42,105 nucleotides of DNA. Origin: Prevotella sp. (GTDB lineage: Bacteria > Bacteroidota > Bacteroidia > Bacteroidales > Bacteroidaceae). The notes below the pieces were generated by a model. The model was not told where the DNA came from. It ran no database searches and saw only the letters and a list, made by a program, of their open reading frames with translations. Position 1 is the first letter of the stretch, and every line of letters begins with the position of its first letter. Made by a program: the position numbers and the translations under genes. The stretch is from contig JAFVGI010000014.1 in NCBI GenBank assembly GCA_017475005.1, forward strand, positions 1-42,105, read 5' to 3'. Below are positions 24,261 to 32,933 of this stretch, piece by piece.

Positions 24261-25140
24261 TCTGTATTATTCCTCTAAATATTTCTGCCATCTTTGGCTG
24301 TGCTTGATTTGCAGCCTCCTGCACCTCTTCGTGTGTCGCTTCTGTTGGAGTATCGGAGAGTCCGATGTTGGTTATTATGCTGATGCCAAACACTTTAATA
24401 CCACAATGACGTGCCACGATTACTTCTGGTACTGTACTCATACCGATGGCATCACCTCCTAGCATGTGATACGCTTTATATTCCGCAGGTGTCTCGTAGG
24501 TGGGACCTTGTGTGCCTAAATATACACCATGTACTAAACGAATCCCTTTCTCTTCTGCAACTTTATCTGCTAAACAGATTAGGCCCTTATCGTATGCTTC
24601 ATGCATGTCAGGAAAGCGTGGTCCTGTTGGTATGTTTTTCCCTCTTAGTGGGTGCTCTGGAAAAAGATTGATATGATCTGTTATGACCATTAAGTCTCCT
24701 ACTCGGAAGTCCTTGTTCGCTCCTCCTGCTGCATTGCTGACAAGAAGTGTGGTGATTCCCAATTCGTACATTACACGTACAGGGAAGGTGACCTCTTGCA
24801 TGCTATATCCCTCATAGTAATGAAATCGGCCTTTCATAGCAAGTACACTCTTGCCCCCAAGGTATCCGAAAATCATTTTTCCGTCATGCCCCTCAACTGT
24901 CGAAACCGGGAAATGAGGGATGGCGCTGTATGGGAATTCCTGTACCACCTTGATTTCCTGTGCTAATTGGCCTAGGCCTGTTCCAAGTATTATTGCTGTT
25001 CTCGGCATTTGGAACGGCGTCTCGCTCTGTTGGTTGAGGTTGTCCTTCTCTTGGCAGTGGAGTGGGGCGGGGCACTGCAATGCTAGATTGCTGAGTTGCT
25101 CTCGTAGCCATGCTGCTGTATCTATTACTTTTGTGTACAT
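24247..25140 (-). CDS. Purine-nucleoside phosphorylase with an N-terminal insertion
   Basis: Splits purine nucleosides with phosphate, giving free base and ribose-1-phosphate. The 297-residue product is of the trimeric PNP-I (PunA) type: phosphate loop AIILGTGLGQLAQEI, VEGHDGKMIFGYLGG, GRFHYYEGYS, SNAAGGANKDF, TQGPTYETPAEYKAY and VPEVIVARHCGIKVFGISIITN. Residues 1-18 (MYTKVIDTAAWLREQLSN) match the family's first helix. They are followed by about 27 extra residues (19-45, rich in Gln/Pro/Cys) before the phosphate loop, which usually comes within a few residues. A shorter start at Met45 (25008) is possible. The gene lies 248 bp inside lpxK and its end overlaps the ThiL-like gene by 14 bp. Confidence 0.9.
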   Translation of the reverse strand: MYTKVIDTAAWLREQLSNLALQCPAPLHCQEKDNLNQQSETPFQMPRTAIILGTGLGQLAQEIKVVQEFPYSAIPHFPVSTVEGHDGKMIFGYLGGKSVLAMKGRFHYYEGYSMQEVTFPVRVMYELGITTLLVSNAAGGANKDFRVGDLMVITDHINLFPEHPLRGKNIPTGPRFPDMHEAYDKGLICLADKVAEEKGIRLVHGVYLGTQGPTYETPAEYKAYHMLGGDAIGMSTVPEVIVARHCGIKVFGISIITNIGLSDTPTEATHEEVQEAANQAQPKMAEIFRGIIQNADI

Positions 25141-26194
25141 ATTTCTCTATAGTGTCAATAAATATTTCTTCGTCTTGTATGAATTGTACTTCGATAGGTT
25201 GTACATAAATAGCCTGTCTAACTGCCGTCGTCAATCCAGGTGCCTCACTTAGTCTTATACCATCTTTTTCTGTTGTGACGATGATGGCAGGCTTTTCAAT
25301 CATGCGATATTGCATGTTTATTGCCTCAACGTCAGAAGCAGAGAAAGGATGGTGGTCGGGGAACCTCATTGGAACAAGTCTCTTGCATTTTCCTTCAAAA
25401 TCAGCAATCATATGTTCAGGTGAGGCAATGCCCGTGATTAACAATACGGTAGGTAGCTGTGAATCATCTCTTATTTCAGGAGCTTCTCGGGGGAATAAAG
25501 GAGTCAAAGGCTTCTGTACCATTGTAGTGTAAAACATCTTCTGGAATGGCATCAAACTCATGGCACGTTGTAGAATACGGTAATCCATGGGTTTCATATC
25601 TGTTGGACATTTTGTCATGATGACAATGTCGGCACGCCATTTGGCAGATGCAGGCTCGCGTAGTCTTCCGGCTGGTAATAGGGCATCGTTGGAAATTAAT
25701 CTATGATAATCTACCAACAGAATATTCAGCCCGGGTGTTACGTATCGATGCTGATATGCATCATCAAGTATTATGACATCTGTATTGTGAGTTTCTTCTC
25801 CAGACATAATGGTTTCTATACCCCTACATCGGTTCGCATCGACTGCAACATGGATATCTGGAAATTTTCTATGCATCTGGAATGGCTCATCGCCTATTTC
25901 CGTCATCTGTGTATCTCTTTTAGCAAGTACAAAACCTTTGCTCTTTCTCTTGTATCCCCTGCTCAAAACCGCTATCTGTAGCGTTTCGTGCAATATCTTG
26001 ACGAGATATTCTACATGAGGCGTTTTTCCAGAGCCACCAACAGTAATATTACCCACTCCGATAATGGGGAATGGATATTCCTTGCTCTTGATGATTCTAT
26101 TATCAAACAGGAAGCCACGAATCCATACTCCTATGCCATATAGCCAGGAGAGAGGTTTGAGCCAGTGGTTGATTTTTATGTAATCGCCTTCCAT
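24893..26194 (-). CDS. lpxK: Tetraacyldisaccharide 4'-kinase with an overlong C-terminus
   Basis: Phosphorylates the 4' position of the lipid A precursor at the inner membrane. The N-terminal membrane-associated helix (INHWLKPLSWLYGIGVWIRG) is followed by the P-loop VGNITVGGSGKTPHVEYLV (about residues 47-65), SRGYKRKSKG, IILDDAYQHRYV and TGIASPEHMIAD. The usual C-terminus would fall near residues 355-365 (IEKYVHKSNRYSS). Here the frame runs on for about 70 more codons (MATRATQQ... to GFDS) that are entirely out-of-frame pnp sequence, rich in Pro, Gln and Arg. The tail is probably a by-product of a changed lpxK/pnp junction and is not a conserved domain. The gene begins 3 bp after sppA. Confidence 0.92.
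   Translation of the reverse strand: MEGDYIKINHWLKPLSWLYGIGVWIRGFLFDNRIIKSKEYPFPIIGVGNITVGGSGKTPHVEYLVKILHETLQIAVLSRGYKRKSKGFVLAKRDTQMTEIGDEPFQMHRKFPDIHVAVDANRCRGIETIMSGEETHNTDVIILDDAYQHRYVTPGLNILLVDYHRLISNDALLPAGRLREPASAKWRADIVIMTKCPTDMKPMDYRILQRAMSLMPFQKMFYTTMVQKPLTPLFPREAPEIRDDSQLPTVLLITGIASPEHMIADFEGKCKRLVPMRFPDHHPFSASDVEAINMQYRMIEKPAIIVTTEKDGIRLSEAPGLTTAVRQAIYVQPIEVQFIQDEEIFIDTIEKYVHKSNRYSSMATRATQQSSIAVPRPTPLPREGQPQPTERDAVPNAENSNNTWNRPRPISTGNQGGTGIPIQRHPSFPGFDS
25006..25086 (-). repeat. 81-bp insertion-like segment inside pnp/lpxK overlap
   Basis: This stretch encodes the extra residues 19-45 of the phosphorylase. In the other frame it encodes a Pro/Arg/Gln-rich run including RPTPLPREG, a phrase reminiscent of translated short interspersed GC-rich repeats of Bacteroidota. 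Its G/C-run content (GGGGCGGGGC on the plus strand) differs from its surroundings. The borders are estimates from comparison with remembered family members. Confidence 0.45.
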
Positions 26195-26197
26195 TTA

Positions 26198-27979
26198 TTA
26201 TTCTACGCTGATGAGAATAGGGATGCGAGCCTGTATCGGATTTTGATTCTTTATGTCCTTCACCATTTTGAAAGGTTCGTAATATACTCCAAGTGTGGAT
26301 TGGAGTTGCTCGTCCAAATTATTGTTTCTTTCCTCTATATTGTCAAACAAATCTTCGTACCACGCTTTCTTGGCAGGGTAACATGATGTCTCGTATTTGT
26401 CTAATTTTGCTAACTTGGCAGCTTTGTCGATAGCATTCTTTAATCCGCCTATTTCATCAACGAGTTTATGACTTTTCGCATCTGCAGCAATCCATACACG
26501 TCCTTCTGCTACAGTCTTGACTTGATCTACTGGTATTTTTCGACCATCGCTGACACGTTTGCAGAAAAGTTCATAACCGCGATTGACAGATTGTTGCAGC
26601 ATTGCCTCCTCTTCTGCTGACAATGGTCGCGCTGTCAAGGCAGATGCATAGTCCGCATGCTTATTTGTTATTACTTTGTCGAATTTGATGCCTAATTTTG
26701 ACTGCATCAGTTCTGTTACGTCTGGGAGTAATCCGAAAATGCCGATAGAGCCAGTTAATGTGGTTGGTTGTGCAACAATCCATGATGCCCCTGATGAAAG
26801 GTAATATGCACCGCTCGCTGTCATGCTTCCCATAGATACAACAACAGGTTTCTTATCTTTAAGAGTCATGACAGAGTGCCATATCTCCTCAGAAGCGAAT
26901 GCATCGCCTCCACCGCTATTGATTCTTATTACAACAGCTTTTATATTGTCATCCTTCGCCAGCTTTTCTAAATCGCTAACCATCTTTTTGCTGACGATAC
27001 CAGCATCGCCCATCACAAGCCCCGATTCGGCATTCTGTACTATAGAACCTTGGGCATAATAGATGGCTATTTTATTTTCTGAACCAGATTTCTTGGTCAG
27101 TTTTGCGAGGTCTTTGCATGAAATCTGGGAAATATCATCGTTATCCCCCAGTTTTAGTATCTTCTTGATTTCTTTCTTTACGTCCTCTGAATACAACGTT
27201 CTTGTAATTAAATTCTTATCCATCAAGAATTTTGTATCCTGCAATGTTGTCAGCGTGTCAGCAAGAGAATTCACGTCCTTAAAGGTTAGTCCACGACCTT
27301 CAGCAATATCCTGTGCAATGATGTTCCACATTCCCAGAATATATCTTGTGGACTGTTCCCTGTTGGCATCACTCATGTGATCCTCGGTATATGTTTCTGT
27401 TGCACTTTTGTAGGTACCAACCTTGATAACCTTCATCTTGACACCAACCTTTTCCAATAAGTCTTTCAGGTATGTCGTCTGCCCTGAGAGACCATGGATG
27501 TCAACCACGCCTTGTGGGTTAATCCATATTTCGTCGGCAGCAGAACAGACGTAATAAGCGCCTTGGCTATATGCGTCGGCATATGATATAATCCACTTTT
27601 TGTTTTTCTTTGCTTTTAATAGTGCATGGCGTATCTCTTGGAGTGCGGAATAGTCACTCTGCAAAAAGCCTGCCTCAATGTAGATACCGGAAATCTCTTT
27701 ACATTCGGCTGCATTGTCAATGGCTGATACGATATCATCCAGCCCTTGTATTTCTGTTTTTTCAGTCAGGGCACTTAATGGACTTCCCTTTTCTGCATGC
27801 TCAACAATGTCTCCGCTCAATTTTACTACCAATACGCTGTTATCCTTAACTTCTGACACCCCTTCATCGTCACTTGTGATAATACCAACAAGTGCTACAA
27901 TCCCGATAATACATGCTATCATTGTTGTTACAACGATGCCGATGAATGCGACGAATATGTATTTCAGAAATTTTTTCAT
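26198..27979 (-). CDS. sppA: Signal peptide peptidase SppA, 67K type
   Basis: A membrane serine protease that clears released signal peptides. The 593-residue long (tandem) form starts with a membrane anchor (FLKYIFVAFIGIVVTTMIACIIG). The N-terminal crotonase-like repeat carries the Lys-dyad region (IISYADAYSQGAYYVCSAAD). The C-terminal repeat carries the catalytic Ser (VVSMGSMTASGAYYLSSGAS, near residue 386) after INSGGGDAFASEEIW. The length equals the usual E. coli-like 67K enzyme. It is the first gene of the sppA-lpxK-pnp-thiL-...-glmM operon and is driven by the promoter at 28024-28055. Confidence 0.95.
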   Translation of the reverse strand: MKKFLKYIFVAFIGIVVTTMIACIIGIVALVGIITSDDEGVSEVKDNSVLVVKLSGDIVEHAEKGSPLSALTEKTEIQGLDDIVSAIDNAAECKEISGIYIEAGFLQSDYSALQEIRHALLKAKKNKKWIISYADAYSQGAYYVCSAADEIWINPQGVVDIHGLSGQTTYLKDLLEKVGVKMKVIKVGTYKSATETYTEDHMSDANREQSTRYILGMWNIIAQDIAEGRGLTFKDVNSLADTLTTLQDTKFLMDKNLITRTLYSEDVKKEIKKILKLGDNDDISQISCKDLAKLTKKSGSENKIAIYYAQGSIVQNAESGLVMGDAGIVSKKMVSDLEKLAKDDNIKAVVIRINSGGGDAFASEEIWHSVMTLKDKKPVVVSMGSMTASGAYYLSSGASWIVAQPTTLTGSIGIFGLLPDVTELMQSKLGIKFDKVITNKHADYASALTARPLSAEEEAMLQQSVNRGYELFCKRVSDGRKIPVDQVKTVAEGRVWIAADAKSHKLVDEIGGLKNAIDKAAKLAKLDKYETSCYPAKKAWYEDLFDNIEERNNNLDEQLQSTLGVYYEPFKMVKDIKNQNPIQARIPILISVE

Positions 27980-28023
27980 TGAATATTTATGATAGTTTGA
28001 AACGAGAGTATAAAATTCGCATG

Positions 28024-28055
28024 CAAAAATACTAAAAAGTCACTCCATTCACAAA
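28024..28055 (-). promoter_or_regulatory. Promoter of the sppA-glmM operon
   Basis: On the minus strand TTTG (28055-28052), a 20-bp spacer and TATTTTTG (28031-28024) match the Bacteroidota consensus. The predicted start is near 28017, leaving a leader of about 38 nt. Confidence 0.75.
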
Positions 28056-28102
28056 TAATTAACATCCTTTTATTAAATAATGTGTAAAAAAGTCTTAAAA
28101 AC

Positions 28103-28133
28103 TTTGGTGGAAAGATGGAAAAAATTATTTTTG
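28103..28133 (+). promoter_or_regulatory. Promoter of the PL11-CE12-PL11 operon
   Basis: TTTG (28103-28106), a 19-bp spacer and TATTTTTG (28126-28133) fit the Bacteroidota consensus. The leader to the ATG at 28249 is about 109 nt and A-rich. It is divergent from the sppA promoter, with 47 bp between the two -33 elements. No HTCS-type direct repeat was recognised. Confidence 0.75.
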
Positions 28134-28248
28134 CACCCAAATAAAAATATACGTGCGCGGAAAATACTGCGTGGGAACTACGGATTAATTAACAAACTAA
28201 CAAATGAAATAATACTCAAACAAGCCTAATCCAACTTTTAAAACTTTT

Positions 28249-31200
28249 ATGAAAAAATTATTTTTTACTTTTTTTGCGTTAGCTGCCATATGCTTGAGCA
28301 TGTCAGCTCAAAGATATACAGATAAACTTTCTCGCGGCTTGGTAGCCACGAAGGCTTCATCGGGTGTGTTCGTTTCTTGGCGTATGCTGGGTGAGGAATA
28401 CTATGATGTTACGTATAATCTGTATTGCAATGGGACAAAGATTGCTTCTAATTTGAAGAAAACTAACTATTCTCATTCTGCTGGAACGACATCCAGTTCT
28501 TATCAGGTCGCAGCTGTTGTACGCGGAGTGGAGCAGGAGAAATGTCCTGCAGTAACTCCATGGGCAAGCAACTGCCTTACTATACCGACGCAAAAGATAA
28601 CAGGACGTGACGGTACTGATGTGACAGCCAATTATACCCTCAATGATATTTCCCTCGGAGATGTTGATGGTGACGGTATATCGGAATTTATAGTAAAGCG
28701 TCCTTGCAGTCAGGCGGCAAATGTTTCACAGAATAATTGCTTCCATGTTCTTGATTGCTATGATCATAAAGGAAATCGTTTGTGGTGGATAGATCTTGGT
28801 CCTAATATGTTGGCAGGTGCCGATGAACAGTGGGATGCTGTAATGTTTGACTGGGATGAAGACGGCAAGGCTGAAGTCTTGATGCGAATACAGGATAATG
28901 CCATTATACATTATCCAGACGGTTCAAAACTGGAAATAGGAGATATGACTGTTGATACCCGTTGGAATGGAATTGAATACACTTCTTCTGGCAACGAATA
29001 TCTTCTCTATCTCGAAGGTGCAACAGGTAAACCATATCAGATAGGCCCGGCTGCTCATCCGGACTATATGGACTTCCCCAATCCACGTGGTCAGGATAGT
29101 GATTGGGGAACAGGTATTGTGGGTCACCGCTCTACAAAACATTATTTTGGTGCTCCATACCTCGATGGTCGTCATGCAAGTATCTTCTTGGGACGTGGAT
29201 GTTATACAAAACACATGATGAAGGCCTTTAAGGTGGATCCAGCAACTCATATTTTGACATTGCAATGGTCATGGAATAGCGCATCGTCTGGCCCGTGGTT
29301 TGGACAGGGCTTCCACAACTTTGCTATCGGTGACGTTGACTGGGATGGACGTGATGAGATTATTTTCGGTTCTATGGTGATTGATGATAATGGTAAGGGA
29401 TTATCAACCACAGGTTTGGGACACGGTGATGCTCAGCATTGTTCGGATTTCGACCCATATCGTAAATATGAGGAACAGTTCACATGTAATGAGGATAGGC
29501 CGGCCAATAACTATCGTAATGCAGTAACGTCACAGTTGTACTATCGCCAAACAGGTTCTGGTGATGATGGTCGAGGGTTGATGGCGAATTTTACTAATGA
29601 CTACCCAGGTTCTGTTGGACGTTCCGTTAGTTCTGGATGGATTGGCTCTTGTGCTGACAAGATTGTATCAGAGTTAAATGGCGATGCCTTTATCAGTTGG
29701 GGCGACCTCAACCAACGTATATATTGGGATGGCGACCTTCTTGATGAATACTTTGATAGCCCCGGAACAGAAGGCTATGGTGCAATCTATAAGCCAGCAA
29801 GTAAAACAACTAGTGGAGGACGTTGGAATTTCCAAGGCTCCAAATGTAACAACTGGTCAAAAAACAATCCAGGTGCCATAGGTGATATCCTTGGTGACTG
29901 GCGTGAGGAGTTGGTAATGCGTAGCGATAACAATAATGCAATATTGGTATATACTACTCAAGAACCGACGAACTATGGTATCCCGACATTATGGTCTGAT
30001 CATCAGTATCGTAACGCAATGGTGTGGCAGTCCATGGGGTATAATCAACCACCTCACAAGTCATACTTCTTAGGTGAGTTGGAGGGTATTACTCAAGCTC
30101 CTCCTACAAATACCATGACGGGTCGTACGGAAATCGCAAATGGCGGTACGATAACATCTGTTGATGAGCATCTGTTGGTATGTGAGACAAATGATACAAA
30201 GGTAACAATACAAGATGGGGCAAGTCCATATATGGTTACTTTCAACGTACCATCTTGGGTGCAAGGAACAGCTGCTAGCGGCGCTACCGCTCAAAAGACA
30301 CCTATTAACTACCAATACTTTACCTGTACTGTTGATGGCGGTGCTTTGGCAGGTTCTACACGTGTCGTTAAACAGGGCGATGGTATACTGACGCTTCCTA
30401 CTGTTGATATGACATATACCGGTGAGACAAATATCTGGAATGGTACGGTAAACCTTAATGGTTCTCTTGCTTCATCTCCTGTTTGGCTCAATAGATTTGC
30501 AGTTCTTAATACTCCGGCAAAGTCTATCTCTGTGAAATCCTTAAAAGCAGATTATGGTTCTGAGGTAAATATTGGTGGTGCAGATGCTGTTGGTGAGATA
30601 ACGTCAGCAGAAACTGTATCATTGGGCTTTGGATCACGCGTGATTTTTGATATCTATTCTGAAGGATTCTGTGCAGACAAAATAATTGCTCCCAGTCTGG
30701 TAATAGAAAAGAAAGATTGGCAATATGGGCCAAAATATCTTGTTCCTGTTTTTGAATTTGTAACTCATCCGGCAAGTGGAGAGGAGGCGATAGCTCCGGG
30801 AACTTATAAGCTTGGTAAGATTGATGCTGTAACTGGAAATCTTAATGATATCAAGATTGAAGGTATCTCAAAGCTTAAGGCTTCTTTGTCAATGAATGCA
30901 GATAATGAACTTCTTCTTACACTTTCAGGAGTTCGTGATGCCGGAGATATCAGGTGGCAAGGAAATGTTTCTACTATATGGGATTATGCAAACACAGAAA
31001 ACTTTGTTTCAAATGACCAGACACAGACACCTGAGATATTTGTTGAAGGAGATAGGGTACATTTTACTGATGATGCAAAGAATTTCAGCGTGAACATCAA
31101 GGAAGGTCTGGAATTGGCTGTTGATACTGTATTCTTTGAAAATGTTTCAAAAAGATATACTTTCGGTGGCACAGGTAAGATTGTCAAAGGTAATTTCGTT

Positions 31201-32928
31201 AAATCAGGTGATGGTACCGTTGTTATTTCCGGTGACCACACATATACAGGAGATGTTCATCTTCGTGGTGGCGTAACGTCTGTTAACAGTTTAGCAAATA
31301 GTACGCAGCCATATGGTAATTTGGGTAATGTTAAGTCAGGCGTTTCAGCCTTTACTATAGAAGATGGCGCGGTTCTCAGTACAACAGCAGCTGTAAAGAA
31401 TGGTTCGTTGATAAGAGTTTTTGCTGAAGGTGTTATTGTAAATTCATCTACATTCACTCAAGAAAAGGCTATTACAGGTGATACATTGGTAAAGCGAGGA
31501 GGTGGCTATTTCGATATGCAAGGAAGCTTAATGGCAAAGAGCCTTCGTGTCGAAGGTGGTACATTTGCTATGTCTAGCGGATATTCAAATAAGGTGATTC
31601 TCGCTGGTGGTGGTTCTTTGTCTGGAGCAGCATTTACGTCGTCTCCTTTGCAGATTTTAAATGGCGCTAAAGCTACACTTACTGCAATAGAAAGAGCAAA
31701 TTATTCCAATACACTGATAGGCAGTGGACAAATTACCGTTTACAGTAGTGCTGTTAAGGGAACAGATTGGTATGCGACTCGTACACCTCTGCGCTTTAAT
31801 ATGAATGGCTTCGGAGGTACCTTGGTAGCTCAGGCTGTATATGCAGCGGATGGGCGTTTTACGTTTGATACAGCAAATGGTTCAGACTCTTTAACTCTCA
31901 ATATTCCTTCTGGTATTGTAGTGCAAAACAGTGGAAAAAACCTCCGTATTGGTCAAATAACCGGCGATGGCTTATTAGGTGGCTATAGTTCTTTTGCAAA
32001 TGATGGTGCTACCGGAATTAATACGTGGCAAGTTGGTAATGACGAAGACTTTACCTTCAATGGAGGTGTTGTTGCATCAGATAAATTTATCAAGAAAGGA
32101 ACTGGCACGATGAGTGTTGGTGCAACGGGCAAGTGGACTTCTTCTGGGACAGTAACTATTGAGGAAGGAGAGATAAAAGTTCTTACCAAAGCAGCAAGTT
32201 CTATGATTGGTTCTCTTGGTAAAGGCGTATTGACTGTTGAGGCTGGCGCGAAGTTGTCTGGATTTACGGCAACGTCACAAGATCTTGCTGCAAATATACC
32301 AATGACCAATGCATCATATATTGTTAATGGAACAATAAATCCTTGTTGTGAAGGTACTACAATCTTCAACTATTCATATGCCAATATGGGTGGAAAGAAT
32401 GTGACCATAAATAGTGGTGGTAAGTTGGAGATTATGGCTGGTATTGTCACAAGAACAGCACGTAGTGCAGCATGTTTGACAAATGTAGGAACTTTGAATA
32501 TGCAAGATGGAGCTATTATTTCTCTGTCATTCCATAAGTTGTTTAATCCAGCGAACTATATAAAATCAGAAGACAAACCTGATGTATATACAATCTTCCA
32601 AGCTAACTCATGCTCAATAGGGGATGTGATATTGGAATTACCAGACCTTTCACAGTATAGTGACCACCTCTATTATGACTGCAGTCAGATAAAAAATGGT
32701 ATAATCTCTGTATGTTATCGCGAAGCTACAGGTATCAAACCTATCGGTGCTGACGAACAGGTGTCTGTTGAGGTGATTAGTACTTCTGGCGTGACGATGA
32801 TGACCTATAAGAGTATATATTCCGCTGTGAAGTCTGATTTCCGTCATACTCCTTTACCTCAGGGTATGTACATTCTGCGCATTAGTAGTGAAAACGGCAA
32901 TCGACAAACGATGACGGTACGTAAATAA
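28249..32928 (+). CDS. Secreted rhamnogalacturonan lyase (PL11) with autotransporter-type repeats and T9SS-like tail
   Basis: Cleaves the rhamnose-galacturonate backbone of pectin RG-I by beta-elimination. A signal peptide (MKKLFFTFFALAAICLSMSA|Q) precedes the PL11 catalytic domain, residues about 22-610: SRGLVATKASSGVFVSWRML, the Ca-binding propeller loops LGDVDGDGISEF, DWDEDGKAEVLMR and GDVDWDGRDEIIFGS, then GLSTTGLGHGDAQH and GDILGDWREELVMRS. Residues about 611-1490 are Gly/Thr/Val-rich strands with recurring KxGxGTxxxxG motifs (FVKSGDGTVVISGDHTYTGD, FIKKGTGTMSVGA), typical of passenger-associated beta-helix repeats. The last 66 residues (VEVISTSGVTMM ... LPQGMYILRISSENG ... MTVRK) look like a type A T9SS sorting domain. 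At 1559 residues it is about 2.5 times a plain PL11. It is first in the operon; the esterase starts 5 bp after it. Confidence 0.9.
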   Translation: MKKLFFTFFALAAICLSMSAQRYTDKLSRGLVATKASSGVFVSWRMLGEEYYDVTYNLYCNGTKIASNLKKTNYSHSAGTTSSSYQVAAVVRGVEQEKCPAVTPWASNCLTIPTQKITGRDGTDVTANYTLNDISLGDVDGDGISEFIVKRPCSQAANVSQNNCFHVLDCYDHKGNRLWWIDLGPNMLAGADEQWDAVMFDWDEDGKAEVLMRIQDNAIIHYPDGSKLEIGDMTVDTRWNGIEYTSSGNEYLLYLEGATGKPYQIGPAAHPDYMDFPNPRGQDSDWGTGIVGHRSTKHYFGAPYLDGRHASIFLGRGCYTKHMMKAFKVDPATHILTLQWSWNSASSGPWFGQGFHNFAIGDVDWDGRDEIIFGSMVIDDNGKGLSTTGLGHGDAQHCSDFDPYRKYEEQFTCNEDRPANNYRNAVTSQLYYRQTGSGDDGRGLMANFTNDYPGSVGRSVSSGWIGSCADKIVSELNGDAFISWGDLNQRIYWDGDLLDEYFDSPGTEGYGAIYKPASKTTSGGRWNFQGSKCNNWSKNNPGAIGDILGDWREELVMRSDNNNAILVYTTQEPTNYGIPTLWSDHQYRNAMVWQSMGYNQPPHKSYFLGELEGITQAPPTNTMTGRTEIANGGTITSVDEHLLVCETNDTKVTIQDGASPYMVTFNVPSWVQGTAASGATAQKTPINYQYFTCTVDGGALAGSTRVVKQGDGILTLPTVDMTYTGETNIWNGTVNLNGSLASSPVWLNRFAVLNTPAKSISVKSLKADYGSEVNIGGADAVGEITSAETVSLGFGSRVIFDIYSEGFCADKIIAPSLVIEKKDWQYGPKYLVPVFEFVTHPASGEEAIAPGTYKLGKIDAVTGNLNDIKIEGISKLKASLSMNADNELLLTLSGVRDAGDIRWQGNVSTIWDYANTENFVSNDQTQTPEIFVEGDRVHFTDDAKNFSVNIKEGLELAVDTVFFENVSKRYTFGGTGKIVKGNFVKSGDGTVVISGDHTYTGDVHLRGGVTSVNSLANSTQPYGNLGNVKSGVSAFTIEDGAVLSTTAAVKNGSLIRVFAEGVIVNSSTFTQEKAITGDTLVKRGGGYFDMQGSLMAKSLRVEGGTFAMSSGYSNKVILAGGGSLSGAAFTSSPLQILNGAKATLTAIERANYSNTLIGSGQITVYSSAVKGTDWYATRTPLRFNMNGFGGTLVAQAVYAADGRFTFDTANGSDSLTLNIPSGIVVQNSGKNLRIGQITGDGLLGGYSSFANDGATGINTWQVGNDEDFTFNGGVVASDKFIKKGTGTMSVGATGKWTSSGTVTIEEGEIKVLTKAASSMIGSLGKGVLTVEAGAKLSGFTATSQDLAANIPMTNASYIVNGTINPCCEGTTIFNYSYANMGGKNVTINSGGKLEIMAGIVTRTARSAACLTNVGTLNMQDGAIISLSFHKLFNPANYIKSEDKPDVYTIFQANSCSIGDVILELPDLSQYSDHLYYDCSQIKNGIISVCYREATGIKPIGADEQVSVEVISTSGVTMMTYKSIYSAVKSDFRHTPLPQGMYILRISSENGNRQTMTVRK

Positions 32929-32933
32929 ATCAA

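Noticed and set aside
24893-25106. LpxK residues 364-433 as a novel C-terminal domain
   Set aside because: The whole tail is read from pnp sequence in another frame and is low-complexity Pro/Gln/Arg/Gly, so it is more likely an overlap artefact than a domain. It is kept as a finding only for the rearrangement it implies.
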